Shown here piece after piece: positions 1 to 8,512 of a stretch of DNA of 64,000 nt (within the stretch, counting starts at the first letter, position 1; each line of letters starts with the position of its first letter). A program made the translations under genes and the position numbers. Origin of the DNA: Acidobacteriota bacterium. GTDB lineage: Bacteria; Acidobacteriota; Terriglobia; Acidiferrales; UBA7541. Location of the stretch: positions 1 to 64,000 of the forward strand of contig QHYI01000109.1 in assembly GCA_003223245.1 (NCBI GenBank), given 5' to 3'. Below the pieces are notes generated by a model. It was not told the origin of the DNA. It searched no databases and saw nothing but the letters and a program-made list of their open reading frames with translations.

Positions 1-948
1 GCAGACAATGGCGCACAGTTTAGAGTTGCGGTCAGCAATGTAGCGGGGAACGTGACCAGCAACGCGGCTACGCTTACAGTGAACGCGGCAGGCACGATGC
101 CGCAGTTTGCACACGTTTTCCTCGTTGTCGGCGAAAACACCTCCTATAGCAAAACCTATAACAGCAGCAATATGCCGTACTTGACCTCGCTGGCCAATCA
201 GTACGGGCTGTCCACCATGTATTGGGCGGATACCCATCCTTCGATCGGCAACTACGAGGGTATGACGGCGGGAAAAATCTTTACCAACAACGACAGCGAC
301 ACGCCCTCCAGCTTGCCCCTCTCCTCGGACAATATTGCCGCCGAGGTGGAGAAGGCGGGCAAGACCTGGAAAGACTACGTGGAGACGGGGGGCTCGACGG
401 CAGCTGTGAGTGGCTGTAGCGCCTTGAACAGCGGTACCTATTATGTGCGCCACGATCCGCTCGAGTACTATACCAACATCAATAGGGCCAACATCGTGTG
501 CTTCAGCCAATTCGCCACGGACCTGGCCAATAATACGCTGCCGAATTTTGCCTATCTGGCGCCGAACGGGCACGATGACGGGCACGACAGCTCCGAGTCC
601 ACTTTCGATAGCTGGCTCAAGACGGAAATTGGGCCGCTATTGGCGAGCAGCCATTTCCAAGCGGGAGGTGACAGCTTGCTGATCATCACTTTCGACGAAG
701 ACGACAAGTCGGGCAGCCCCAGCTGCTCTACCACGACGATGGGGCAAGGCTGCGGCGGCGAGGTCGAGACAGTGCTGATCAGTCCGCTTGGCAAGTTGGC
801 CTACAAGTCTACGGTCGGCGACCCCGCTAACTTCAATACAACCTACGATGAAGCCAGCATCCTGCGCACCATCGCTGAGGCGCTTGGACTAAACACGGCT
901 GGCCTGGGCGGAGCCGCCACGCGGCTTCCCATGGCCGACTTCTTCTAA
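1..948 (+). CDS. Secreted phosphoesterase (acid phosphatase/phospholipase C-like) with Ig-like domain, 5' partial
   Basis: The reading frame is open from the first base, so the gene starts upstream; the GTG at 52 is internal. The first ~30 residues (ending TSNAATLTVN) look like the last strands of a bacterial Ig-like domain. The rest matches the phosphoesterase family PF04185 (AcpA-type acid phosphatases and phospholipases C): it begins HVFLVVGENTSY with the metal-binding Glu-Asn, has a central NGHDDGHD stretch, and an ITFDEDD motif near the end. Such enzymes hydrolyse phosphate monoesters or phospholipids outside the cytoplasm. The exact substrate cannot be told. A GC-rich inverted repeat (979-984 with 997-1002) follows the stop but has no T-run, so it is a weak terminator candidate. 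Confidence 0.85.
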   Translation, partial: ADNGAQFRVAVSNVAGNVTSNAATLTVNAAGTMPQFAHVFLVVGENTSYSKTYNSSNMPYLTSLANQYGLSTMYWADTHPSIGNYEGMTAGKIFTNNDSDTPSSLPLSSDNIAAEVEKAGKTWKDYVETGGSTAAVSGCSALNSGTYYVRHDPLEYYTNINRANIVCFSQFATDLANNTLPNFAYLAPNGHDDGHDSSESTFDSWLKTEIGPLLASSHFQAGGDSLLIITFDEDDKSGSPSCSTTTMGQGCGGEVETVLISPLGKLAYKSTVGDPANFNTTYDEASILRTIAEALGLNTAGLGGAATRLPMADFF

Positions 949-1041
949 GGCGCGCTCAGTAGGCAGAGCGTATCAGGCGGGCGCTGGCAGTCGCTGGCGC
1001 CCGTCTAACGAACCTGCTCGAAACTGGCCACCATACCGCCG

Positions 1042-1800
1042 GTGGCACACCACCACGCTGCCGAGGAACTGGGAGTGGCCTGGGCCGACGAGGATGATCT
1101 GTACGCCGCCATGGACTGGCTTTCCGAACGTCAGGAGCGCATCGAGAGGAAGCTGGCCGCCAGACATCTCGAGGAGGGTGGGTTGGTATGGTACGACGTG
1201 TCGAGCAGTTTCTATGAAGGACGCACCTGCCCGCTAGCGAAATTCGGTCATGACCGCGATGGCAAGAACGGTCTACCCATCATCGTGTACGGAGTGATGA
1301 CCAATGGCGAAGGATGTCCCGTGGCAGTGAGCGTGTATGCCGGCAACACGGGAGATCCGACGACGGTAGCCGACCAAATCGAAAAGCTGCGAGAGAAGTT
1401 CGGATTACAGCGAGTGGTGCTGGTGGGAGACCGCGGGAGGCTAACGCAGCCGCAGATCGACAAGCTCAAAGAGCATCCCGGTTGGGGATGGATCACGGCA
1501 CTGACGAGCACGGCGATTCGGCAATTGGTGGAGCAAGGGACCTTGCAGCTGTCGTTGTTGGATCAGAAGAATCTGGCCGAGATCAGCGCGCCGGATTATC
1601 CGGGTGAGCGGTTGATGGTGTGTCACAACCCAGTGCTGGAGGAGCAGCGGCGGCGCAAGCGGCAGGCCTTGCTGAAGAGAAGGCTGAGCAGAAGACAGCG
1701 GTGCGATGAGTGCTTTGAGAGTGCGAAATATCCGCGCAAGCAAGTCATCAGCGTTCACGTCCGGCCCCGCGTCGAGCACACCGAGTCCGACATTCTCTGA
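1042..1800 (+). pseudogene. IS1634-family transposase, internal fragment
   Basis: This frame encodes the middle of an IS1634/IS4-type DDE transposase. It shows the region with LYAAMDWLSERQERIE, the first catalytic Asp in WYDVSSSFYEGRTCPLAK, and the second in VVLVGDRG. Family members are usually more than 500 residues. Here the N-terminal ~150 residues and the C-terminal part holding the catalytic Glu are absent. Similarity fades after about 1690, and the last ~35 residues are unrelated, probably because of a frameshift. No terminal inverted repeats or target duplication could be recognised. It is a dead insertion-sequence remnant between the phosphoesterase and the penicillin-binding gene, and cannot move by itself. 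Confidence 0.8.
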
Positions 1801-1864
1801 CAAACAAAAGCGCTGTCAACACCTCCACGGCGCGTGCCTGCCGATCAATTGTCCAGATCTGTCT

Positions 1865-2968
1865 TTAGTTTCCGCTGCTGATCGTGACCGATGGTTTATT
1901 GGACGCAAAATAGTTCTGTTCGCGCAGCCTGCGGTACATGATCCCGGCAACTTGCGCTGCCATGGGCCCTTTCACGCGCCGCGTATTTCCCCGCAATAGG
2001 ACCGCCAGCGCGATCTTCGGATGCGTTTCATCCGCGTAGGTAAGGAACCAGCCGATTTTCGAAGGGTTGGTGCGGTCGTCGCAAGTCCCTGTCTTGCCGA
2101 TCGGCAATTCGTCGCCGCCCCGGTCATAGCTTGACTTGCCCGTGCCATACAACACTGCCGCAAGCATGCCTTCGCGAATCTCAGGAAGGATTGGCGCGAT
2201 GTTCAATTCGCGCTTCACTTTGGGCGTGAAACTCGCCACCTCTTCCTTGTTTTGTGGGTACTGCAAATAATAAAGCGTCCCCCCATTGGCAAAAGCCGCG
2301 GCAAGCGCGGCAAGCTGCAACGGCGTCACCTGGATTCCTTCGCCGTAGCTGGACATCCGTGCCACTCCGCCACGCACCGGCGGAGTCGTGGGAAACGAGC
2401 CAGGATGCTCCTCAGACAAGTTGTACCCGGCAAGTTCGCCGAGACCCAGCAGCCGGCCGTACTTCGAAACCGTGTCAAATCCCATACGCAACCCGAGCTG
2501 CTCGAAGAACTCATTGTTCGAACGCGCCATCGCTTCCGTCAAATTCATGTACTTGCGGCGGCCAACCTTCAGCATAGTGTCCGGCGTGATCACGTTTTCT
2601 TCGAGCGCCGCAAGCGCGACGGTCGGCTTGATGGTGGAACAAGGAATGTAGCCGTCGCTGAAGGCAAGCTTCTGATTGACAATCGTGAGGATGCGGCCGG
2701 AGTTGGGATCGACGGCGACCACCGCGCCGTTGTAGCGCCCGAGCGCGGCAACAGCTGCGGCACGAACTTCGGGGTCGTCATAAGTCGCGTCATCCGCGCT
2801 CGTGGAATCGGCAAACGTGGGAACTCCGGGGTACCGGTTGGCGTACCGCCGTGTACGCGAGCGCGTCGACGCTGCCGCTCCCGCCGGCATTGCCGGCACC
2901 GGCAGCGCGAACATCGCCGCCATCAAAATCGCAATACCACTTTTTCCGGACTGCTTCACCGTTCCCAC
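1865..2968 (-). CDS. Penicillin-binding protein, transpeptidase domain only
   Basis: A 367-residue exported protein with a signal peptide or membrane anchor at about residues 10-33. It carries the three serine acyl-enzyme motifs in order: the SxxK box in PCSTIKPTVA, the SxN box in ARSNNEF, and KTGT near residue 290. It corresponds to the transpeptidase half of class B PBPs; the dimerisation domain that precedes it in PBP2/PBP3 is missing and replaced by a short Arg/Ser-rich stretch. It probably cross-links peptidoglycan outside the membrane, or is a DD-peptidase-like paralogue. A class D beta-lactamase is less likely because of the SYGEGIQVTPLQLA block, typical of PBPs. It stands alone, with long gaps on both sides. 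Confidence 0.85.
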   Translation of the reverse strand: MGTVKQSGKSGIAILMAAMFALPVPAMPAGAAASTRSRTRRYANRYPGVPTFADSTSADDATYDDPEVRAAAVAALGRYNGAVVAVDPNSGRILTIVNQKLAFSDGYIPCSTIKPTVALAALEENVITPDTMLKVGRRKYMNLTEAMARSNNEFFEQLGLRMGFDTVSKYGRLLGLGELAGYNLSEEHPGSFPTTPPVRGGVARMSSYGEGIQVTPLQLAALAAAFANGGTLYYLQYPQNKEEVASFTPKVKRELNIAPILPEIREGMLAAVLYGTGKSSYDRGGDELPIGKTGTCDDRTNPSKIGWFLTYADETHPKIALAVLLRGNTRRVKGPMAAQVAGIMYRRLREQNYFASNKPSVTISSGN

Positions 2969-3609
2969 CCCTCATAACGGAGCCGATACCGCTTGTGGTT
3001 CAACCCCGGAATACCCCACCCCTCATCACGCAGGGGCGAATTTGTACCTTAGGCTATTACTTAGCGTCAACAAACAATCTCAAGAACTGTTCGTTGTTGC
3101 TACGGGCCACGAGGCTTGCTTTTGCCCGTTCGGGGATACCTTGCACCCCGCAAACCAATCAGGAGTTCTGTTGATTCGATGCCACTTAGCGCTGCAGCGC
3201 TTGCTCAAGATTGGCCAAACGCTGCACTAAATAGGCGCACTCCTTCTCAACTTGCGACATTAATTCTATGTTCTCCCCGGTACTACCGCAATAGAGGATA
3301 AGCTCTAGTACGCTCTTATGTGCTTTATTTTCAACTAGCTGATCTGCTGGTCAGGCCCCTGTCCCTCCGCCCGGTTGGCGTGTTTTTCCATCGCCGATAC
3401 GGCAGTTTTCCCATCTCATCTTGAAACGGTTCCAGAACCTCTGGGGCGCAGGGCGCGAGCCCTCGGGTCTGTGCGTCATTTGAATGCGCCGACCTTGGAA
3501 CTCCCGCCGCAGTTTCAACGCCGATCGGACATATCTAAAAGAATAGGAGCGCATCGATCGTGCCCCTCTTTGATTTTTCTCTTACGGTGAACTGCAAGCT
3601 GTCGACTTC
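2969..3609. other. Intergenic region without recognised gene
   Basis: About 640 bases between the divergently placed 5' end of the PBP gene and the 3' end of recA. Short open frames occur on both strands but show no family likeness, no good ribosome binding site and no protein-like composition. No RNA gene, repeat or strong terminator was recognised. Confidence 0.5.
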
Positions 3610-4743
3610 TTACCGCGCCGGTCGTGCTTTCGACGCATCGGCGCCGGCTACAGCGGTCGCCGTCTTCACCGGCGGCTTTTCGCCATGCGCTGCGGCGGGA
3701 GCCGCAGCAGCGTGCCCATTTGCTCCCGAAGCGGCGCCGGAATTGCCCGGCTGCGGAATCTCCATCTTTTTTCGCAGCGCATTTTCCAGCTTGTCGCGAA
3801 TGTCCGTGTTTTCCTTCAAGAAAACACGCGCATTCTCCCGGCCTTGCCCCATGCGTTCGCCGCCGAAGCTCAACCACGTTCCGGCCTTCTCGATCAAGCC
3901 CTTGTCCACGCCGAGATCGATCAAATCACCCTCGCGCGAAATCCCTTCCCCATACAAAATATCGAATTCCGCTTCGCGGAACGGCGCTGCCACTTTGTTT
4001 TTCACTACTTTCCCGCGCGTCCGCGAACCCACCACTTTGTCGCCTTCCTTGATGGACTGCACGCGCCGGATGTCCACGCGCATCGAGGCATAAAACTTCA
4101 GCGCGCGCCCGCCCGTGGTCGTTTCGGGATTCCCGAACATCACGCCAATCTTTTCGCGTATCTGGTTGATGAAAATCAGGCAGGTGCGCGACTTCGAAAC
4201 GATCGCCGTCAGCTTTCGTAGTGCCTGGGACATCAGCCGCGCCTGCAAACCCATCTGCGGTTCGCCCATTTCGCCTTCCAGTTCCGCCTTCGGCACCAGC
4301 GCCGCCACCGAGTCCACCACCACGACGTCCACGCCGCCCGAACGGATCAGCGTCTCCGCAATTTCCAGCGCTTGCTCGCCGTTGTCCGGCTGCGACACCA
4401 GCAGATTGTCCACGTCCACGCCCAGCTTTCGCGCGTACACCGGATCGAGCGCGTGCTCTGCGTCGATGAACGCGGCCTGCCCACCGAGCTTCTGCGCCTC
4501 GGCAATCACATGCAGCGTCAGCGTCGTTTTACCGCCGGACTCCGGCCCGTAAACCTCGATCACGCGCCCGCGAGGGAATCCGCCGACGCCCAGCGCCGCA
4601 TCGAGCGACAGGCATCCGCTCGGGATCACGCTGACGGGCACCAGCACGTCTTTGCTGCCCAGCCGCATGATCGAGCCTTTGCCGTACGACTTCTCAATCT
4701 GCGATATCGCCGCTTCGAGCAATTTCTGTTTCTCGTCTGCCAT
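3610..4743 (-). CDS. recA: Recombinase A
   Basis: A full-length RecA of 377 residues. It forms ATP-dependent filaments on single-stranded DNA, drives strand exchange and triggers LexA cleavage. Visible are the start [26 protein letters not shown], given here in two parts as [12 protein letters not shown] and [13 protein letters not shown], the Walker A sequence [10 protein letters not shown], the Walker B region [12 protein letters not shown], the DNA-binding loop region with [17 protein letters not shown], and the [22 protein letters not shown] block, quoted in part as [14 protein letters not shown]. The C-terminal tail is Ala/Gly-rich rather than the usual acidic tail. ATG at 4743 follows CGAGG at a suitable distance. 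The gene appears to be transcribed alone. Confidence 0.98.
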   Translation of the reverse strand: MADEKQKLLEAAISQIEKSYGKGSIMRLGSKDVLVPVSVIPSGCLSLDAALGVGGFPRGRVIEVYGPESGGKTTLTLHVIAEAQKLGGQAAFIDAEHALDPVYARKLGVDVDNLLVSQPDNGEQALEIAETLIRSGGVDVVVVDSVAALVPKAELEGEMGEPQMGLQARLMSQALRKLTAIVSKSRTCLIFINQIREKIGVMFGNPETTTGGRALKFYASMRVDIRRVQSIKEGDKVVGSRTRGKVVKNKVAAPFREAEFDILYGEGISREGDLIDLGVDKGLIEKAGTWLSFGGERMGQGRENARVFLKENTDIRDKLENALRKKMEIPQPGNSGAASGANGHAAAAPAAAHGEKPPVKTATAVAGADASKARPAR

Positions 4744-4772
4744 TTCACACCTCGGTGGAGGGAATTAGGAAA

Positions 4773-4808
4773 CTTATACAGCCGAGCCGAACCTCTTTTT
4801 GTTCGAAC
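4773..4808 (-). promoter_or_regulatory. Candidate recA promoter with GAAC/GTTC element
   Basis: On the minus strand a TATAAG hexamer (4773-4778) lies ~30 bases before the recA start codon. Just upstream is a GAAC-N8-GTTC arrangement (4789-4804) and an 8-base palindrome GTTCGAAC (4801-4808). LexA boxes of the Gram-positive type use GAAC and GTTC half-sites with a shorter spacer, so this could be an SOS operator of unusual spacing, but that is inference from position and half-site likeness only. Confidence 0.3.
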
Positions 4809-4813
4809 TGTAG

Positions 4814-4833
4814 CTCAGGCCTTTAGGCCTGAG
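4814..4833. repeat. Perfect 8-bp inverted repeat upstream of recA
   Basis: CTCAGGCC and GGCCTGAG are separated by TTTA, forming a tight hairpin ~75 bases before recA. It is immediately followed by GAATCTC. No T-run follows on either strand, so it is more likely part of an interspersed palindromic repeat than a terminator. The rest of the 4744-5287 gap has no recognisable gene. Confidence 0.45.
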
Positions 4834-4900
4834 GAATCTCTGTCCTCGGCCATGCCTTTTGCCTTGATCGCCGGATCATCCGGCCACCCAAACAAAACGT

Positions 4901-4926
4901 GTCATTCCGAGCGAAGCGAGGAATCC
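4901..4926 (+). repeat. Interspersed repeat fragment (ATTCCGAGCGAAGCGAGGAA type)
   Basis: A stretch containing ATTCCGAGCGAAGCGAGGAA is a phrase commonly met in intergenic repeats of many bacterial genomes. Only one copy is seen in this window. It lies within the gap between recA and the dehydrogenase gene. Confidence 0.35.
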
Positions 4927-5287
4927 GGAGTCTCTTCGTCATGATTTCTTCCCCCTGTGCGGGTCTCAAAAAGCTCCTTTTTCGAGCCTCGCGCTCCTAT
5001 CAGCTTAGACCATCGCTCGCAAAACCGTGCAGGATACCCCTGTTGAAAATGCCGGGAGGCAAGGTAGCATGCGGGCGAACAAAAAGCAAATATTATTATT
5101 CGCCTTATTCGCCTTACGTGCGCCCAGGAGAGCCATCCTTCTGAGTCCCAACCTTTGCAGACCTTCATCCTGTCAGCCTGCGTCGGCGATCATAGCTCGC
5201 AACGTGCCGATAGGAAACCTGTCATTCAACGCTTGCTAGGGCCCACAACTCGACGGCCATCAGCGGTAAATACGGTGGCTGCCGCAA

Positions 5288-6148
5288 TTATCCATAGCTG
5301 TAAAATCCCCGCCCGGACTTGCGCCCCAGCCACCCCGCCGCCACATATTTCTTCAGCAGCGGGCACGCGCGATATTTCGGATCGCCGAGCCCTTCGTGCA
5401 GCACGTGCATAATGTCGACGCAAACGTCCAACCCGATAAAATCCGCCAACTCCAGCGGCCCCATCGGATGATTCATTCCCGTTTTCATCACCGCATCAAC
5501 GGCCTCGATAGTCGCCACCCCTTCCATCACGCAATACGCCGCTTCGTTGATCAAAGGCATCAGCACGCGGTTCGAAACGAACCCCGGCGCGTCGTTCACC
5601 GCCACCGGCTTTTTCTCCAGCTTCTCTGCCAGCCGCATCGTGGTCTCAAAAGTCGCATCGCTCGTCTGCAGCGCGCGAATCACTTCCACCAGCACCATCA
5701 CCGGCACCGGATTCATGAAGTGCATCCCCACGAAGCGGTCCGGCCGCTTGGTCATCGCCGCCAGCGTGGTCATCGAAATCGAAGAAGTGTTGCTCGCCAG
5801 GATCACTTCCGGCCGCAAAATCGCGTCTGCTTCGGTCAGCACCGCGCGTTTGATTTCGATTTTTTCCGGCACCGCCTCTACCACAAAATCCGCCGGCACA
5901 ATCGCACTCATGTCCGTCACCGGTTTCAGACGCTTCGAAACTGTTCCCTTGTCTGCTTCCTCCAGCTTCCCTTTTTTGATTTCGCGATCGAGATTTTTCC
6001 CAATCGTCTCCAGCGCCCGTTCCAGAAATCGCTGCTCCACATCGCGCAAAATCACCTCATATCCCGCGCGCGCAAACACATGTGCGATCCCGTTTCCCAT
6101 CGTCCCCGCGCCCAGCACCGCCACCGTCTTGATTCGCTCAAGGTTCAT
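5288..6148 (-). CDS. 3-hydroxybutyryl-CoA dehydrogenase
   Basis: 286 residues, the usual length for the single-function enzyme. It opens with a Rossmann dinucleotide-binding motif [15 protein letters not shown], then has [11 protein letters not shown] and the [13 protein letters not shown] signature of the 3-hydroxyacyl-CoA dehydrogenase family, and ends with the all-helical C-terminal domain containing [14 protein letters not shown]. It interconverts 3-hydroxyacyl-CoA and acetoacyl-CoA with NAD(P), in fatty acid or butyrate-type metabolism in the cytoplasm. No partner genes of beta-oxidation lie next to it. The ATG at 6148 is the first start codon compatible with the domain. Confidence 0.93.
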   Translation of the reverse strand: MNLERIKTVAVLGAGTMGNGIAHVFARAGYEVILRDVEQRFLERALETIGKNLDREIKKGKLEEADKGTVSKRLKPVTDMSAIVPADFVVEAVPEKIEIKRAVLTEADAILRPEVILASNTSSISMTTLAAMTKRPDRFVGMHFMNPVPVMVLVEVIRALQTSDATFETTMRLAEKLEKKPVAVNDAPGFVSNRVLMPLINEAAYCVMEGVATIEAVDAVMKTGMNHPMGPLELADFIGLDVCVDIMHVLHEGLGDPKYRACPLLKKYVAAGWLGRKSGRGFYSYG

Positions 6149-6402
6149 ACGTTCTCCATTTCAGCGCAACCCTACGGAATCACGCGAATTCGCGACAAGT
6201 CAGCGATGGCCCGCCCACGCTTTCAAAGATTCGAGCGCAACCTGAAAACGCCCCTACAAAGCCGCAGACAACCCCGCACCAAAATTGTGCATCGGTAAAT
6301 GATGGTAGCGGCTGTCTTTCACCTTTGGCGCCGCTGCCACGTTGCGAGCGTTTTTTCTGCTCCACGGAACCATGAAAAAGTTGCACCCGGAGGTTTCTAG
6401 AT

Positions 6403-6954
6403 ATGCGTAAGTTTGCGTGTCTCGCGGTCGTGTCTCTCTTCCTGTGCCTGTCAGCAAATGCCCAGGAGGAGAGGACGACGACAACCGATGTCACTCTGAG
6501 CTACTCCTACATCCGCGCCAGGCCCGCCATGCGAAACTCCACGGACTTCAACATGCAGGGAGGGAATGCGGAAGTCGCGCTGAACCCGCGCAATTGGTTT
6601 GGCATGGTTGGAAACTTCGGCGGTTACCACATGGATCGCTTTGATTCGACCATGCAAACCTATCTCTTTGGTCCGCGCTTCTATGCTCCACTCTACCATC
6701 GCATCACTCCCTTCGCGGAAGGTCTGTTCGGCTTGGCCCACACGACTGGCGGAACGGCGTTCAGCATCCCCGGATCGAGAAGCTCCTTCGCCATGGCGCC
6801 CGGAGGCGGTCTGGATATTGCCGCCACCAAGCATCTCAGTGTTCGGCTGGGTGAGGTGGACTATCTGATGACCAATTTCCGCGAAGTCCCAGGCATCGGC
6901 CGCCAGGTACAAAACAACCTGCGCGTTTCAACGGGCTTCAAATTCCGGTTTTAA
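6403..6954 (+). CDS. Outer-membrane beta-barrel protein
   Basis: 183 residues with a cleavable signal peptide (residues 1-20, ending LSANAQ) followed by alternating amphipathic strands and a C-terminal aromatic residue in FKFRF, typical of OmpA-like or OmpW-like small barrels. Short segments such as YSYIRARPA and GMVGNFGGYHMD suggest eight strands. Many Acidobacteriota carry several such porin-family proteins; the ligand or function is unknown. ATG at 6403 follows GGAGG with good spacing. A strong terminator follows at 7003-7028. Confidence 0.75.
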   Translation: MRKFACLAVVSLFLCLSANAQEERTTTTDVTLSYSYIRARPAMRNSTDFNMQGGNAEVALNPRNWFGMVGNFGGYHMDRFDSTMQTYLFGPRFYAPLYHRITPFAEGLFGLAHTTGGTAFSIPGSRSSFAMAPGGGLDIAATKHLSVRLGEVDYLMTNFREVPGIGRQVQNNLRVSTGFKFRF

Positions 6955-7002
6955 GCAAAAACCGGTTTTAGCCTAAACGTAAAACTCGAAGTTGTCCCCG
7001 AA

Positions 7003-7028
7003 AGCCGGGCCAGCCCCCGGCTTTTTTT
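7003..7028 (+). terminator. Rho-independent terminator after the beta-barrel gene
   Basis: AGCCGGG (7003-7009) pairs perfectly with CCCGGCT (7016-7022) over a 6-base loop and runs into seven Ts. It lies ~50 bases after the stop of the outer-membrane protein gene. Confidence 0.85.
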
Positions 7029-7110
7029 GCAGAGATTATCAAACGTCCGATTGACCACGCGCGAGCCTGCCCCTAAAATTTTTGGTGAAGGTTTTTCGGA
7101 GGTTCCATTT

Positions 7111-7692
7111 ATGAGGGCCATGCCTTTGAGTGCGGGTGGCAAGCGATCCTTGAGGGAGTTCCTCGGAGAACTGGTCTGGCGGCGCTTTTTCGCCGATGTT
7201 GGTTTGGAGGAGCCGGAGGTCGCCACTTACGTTTCCGGTATGCTGGCGGACTTTGCTCACATCGACAATCTTTACCGCATCCGAAACGCTCAGGGGAAAC
7301 GCCTTGAGGATGTCGGCGAAATGCTGGTCGAGTCGAACCCTTTGCTGGACGCCTCTTCGTTTGACCGCGAGCGCGAGGTCCGCAAGCACGTGGGCGATTA
7401 CACTTTGTTTATGACCGGTCTGTTCCCGGAAAGCGTGGCCCGGGGACGGCAAAGCCGGAAGCCTCGCTTGGAGGCTTTCGTCGATTTCCTGCAGGCGGGC
7501 AAGGAGTCCTACGCGATCGTTTCTTCCTTTGATCAGTTCGAATACAAAGACGAGGCGCCCCTTTTCCGCAGGCTCTCTGAAACTTTTGAGCTCTGTGTTG
7601 TCGGGCTCAATCTCGTCAAGCAGGACTTGCAACAACTTCAGCGGGAATCTTACCAGCGGCTCGAACAAGTTCTCGGTGAGGTCGCCGAATAG
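7111..7692 (+). CDS. Conserved protein of unknown function
   Basis: 193 residues, soluble, no signal peptide or membrane segment. The start was set at ATG 7111 because a GGAGG lies 7 bases upstream (7098-7102) and because the extra N-terminal residues of the longer frame overlap the preceding terminator. Features include LREFLGELVWRRFFADVG, a Glu/Asp-rich middle, and RKHVGDYTLFMTGLFPE, a phrase I associate with a family of unknown function found in several soil bacteria. The C-terminal third is helical with possible coiled coil (QDLQQLQRESYQRLEQVL). No function is assigned. It is transcribed on its own after the upstream terminator. Confidence 0.7.
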   Translation: MRAMPLSAGGKRSLREFLGELVWRRFFADVGLEEPEVATYVSGMLADFAHIDNLYRIRNAQGKRLEDVGEMLVESNPLLDASSFDREREVRKHVGDYTLFMTGLFPESVARGRQSRKPRLEAFVDFLQAGKESYAIVSSFDQFEYKDEAPLFRRLSETFELCVVGLNLVKQDLQQLQRESYQRLEQVLGEVAE

Positions 7693-7904
7693 CCACTCCC
7701 TCATCCCGACCCTCGGGCGCGGGCTTCCGCGGCCGAAGGCGCTGGTTTTCCGCTCTGTGCCCGCCGGAGCCGCCCGATTCTGCTTACACCTCCCAGACAC
7801 GCGGAAGGACCGAACAGCGATTCCAGAATCACCAAGAGCGTTTGCTATTTTGCGGGGCTTGGCCCGCGTCCGACAACGAGGGGTCGCGAGAAATCTCGCC
7901 CGCC

Positions 7905-8334
7905 TCACAACCTAGAGCGTTCCCTTGCTTCCGCAACTTCCTTGGCCTCGTCGGGACTCAGCAGAGAATCTCTGCAGTAGCCTTCGCCGATCTTGCAAGC
8001 CAAAAGATTTCTGTCGTGTTCGCTCTTGCCGGCTTCTTGCGCTTGCTCCGGCGTCAGCAACGATTTGTCGCATGCGCTTTGGCCGATTTCACATGCCAGC
8101 AGTCGGCCACTTCCTTCGCCTCGCCTGGTGAAAGCTCGGAACGATCGCAGACCGCATAGCCGGTCAGGCAAAATTCCATAGGTCGCGATCATGTTCGAGC
8201 GCCTTAATTTGCTGCGCCTGGTCTTCCGTCAAAAGCGAACGATTACAGCTCGAGAAACCAGCCAGGCAATCGCGCAGGTTTTGGTTTTTGTCCGGACCTT
8301 GGCTTTCGGCGAAGGCGGCCGTTGCCAGAGTAGC
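7905..8334 (-). pseudogene. Decayed cysteine-repeat protein gene
   Basis: Reading the minus strand in three frames gives successive units of one repeat: NLRDCLAGFSSCNRSLLT, then FCLTGYAVCDRSELSPGEA, then LLACEIGQSACDKSLLTPEQ, then LLACKIGEGYCRDSLLSPDE. Each has the pattern Cys-x6-Cys followed by Leu and an acidic helix, as in the intact gene at 47848. The frame changes near 8170 and near 8070, and no start codon precedes the first unit; the sequence that looks like the end of a signal peptide (ATLATAAFAE) begins directly after the GroEL stop codon. It is therefore a broken gene with a missing 5' end and at least two frameshifts. Confidence 0.75.
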
Positions 8335-8493
8335 TCAGTACATCCCCGTGCCCGCGCCGGGGGCCCCTGCGGCGGCTGCCTTCTTCTCTTCTTCCTTAAT
8401 CTCCGCCACTAGTGCTTCGGTTGTAAGCATTAGCGCGGAGACCGAAGCTGCATTTTGCAGCGCCAGGCGTGTGACCTTTGCCGGATCGAGAAC
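8335..8493 (-). pseudogene. groEL: groEL 3' fragment (last 51 codons)
   Basis: On the minus strand this stretch reads [18 protein letters not shown], then [18 protein letters not shown], then an Ala/Gly/Pro-rich tail ending GTGMY and a stop at 8335-8337. This is the canonical C-terminal end of GroEL: the last equatorial helices, including the Asp that corresponds to E. coli Asp495 of the nucleotide pocket, and the Gly/Met tail. It has no start codon and is separated from the main groEL gene by the serine recombinase element. Joined to residue 492 of the upstream part it gives a normal-length GroEL of 543 residues. Confidence 0.9.
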
Positions 8494-8512
8494 CCTCACT
8501 CAGGATGCCTGG
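8483..8512 (-). other. Predicted attachment site (groEL 3' side)
   Basis: Junction between the element and the groEL 3' fragment. On the minus strand the element side reads AGGCATCCTGAGTGAG and the groEL side GGTTCTCGATCC; the presumed core GT is at 8492-8493 (AC on plus). The recombinase stop TGA is within the site. Confidence 0.7.

Noticed and set aside
4801-4833. tRNA-like GTTCGAAC phrase before recA
   Set aside because: The surroundings do not fold into a cloverleaf; more likely an operator or repeat palindrome.
4902-5168. 88-residue frame between recA and the dehydrogenase gene
   Set aside because: It covers an interspersed-repeat phrase and low-complexity sequence, with no ribosome site.
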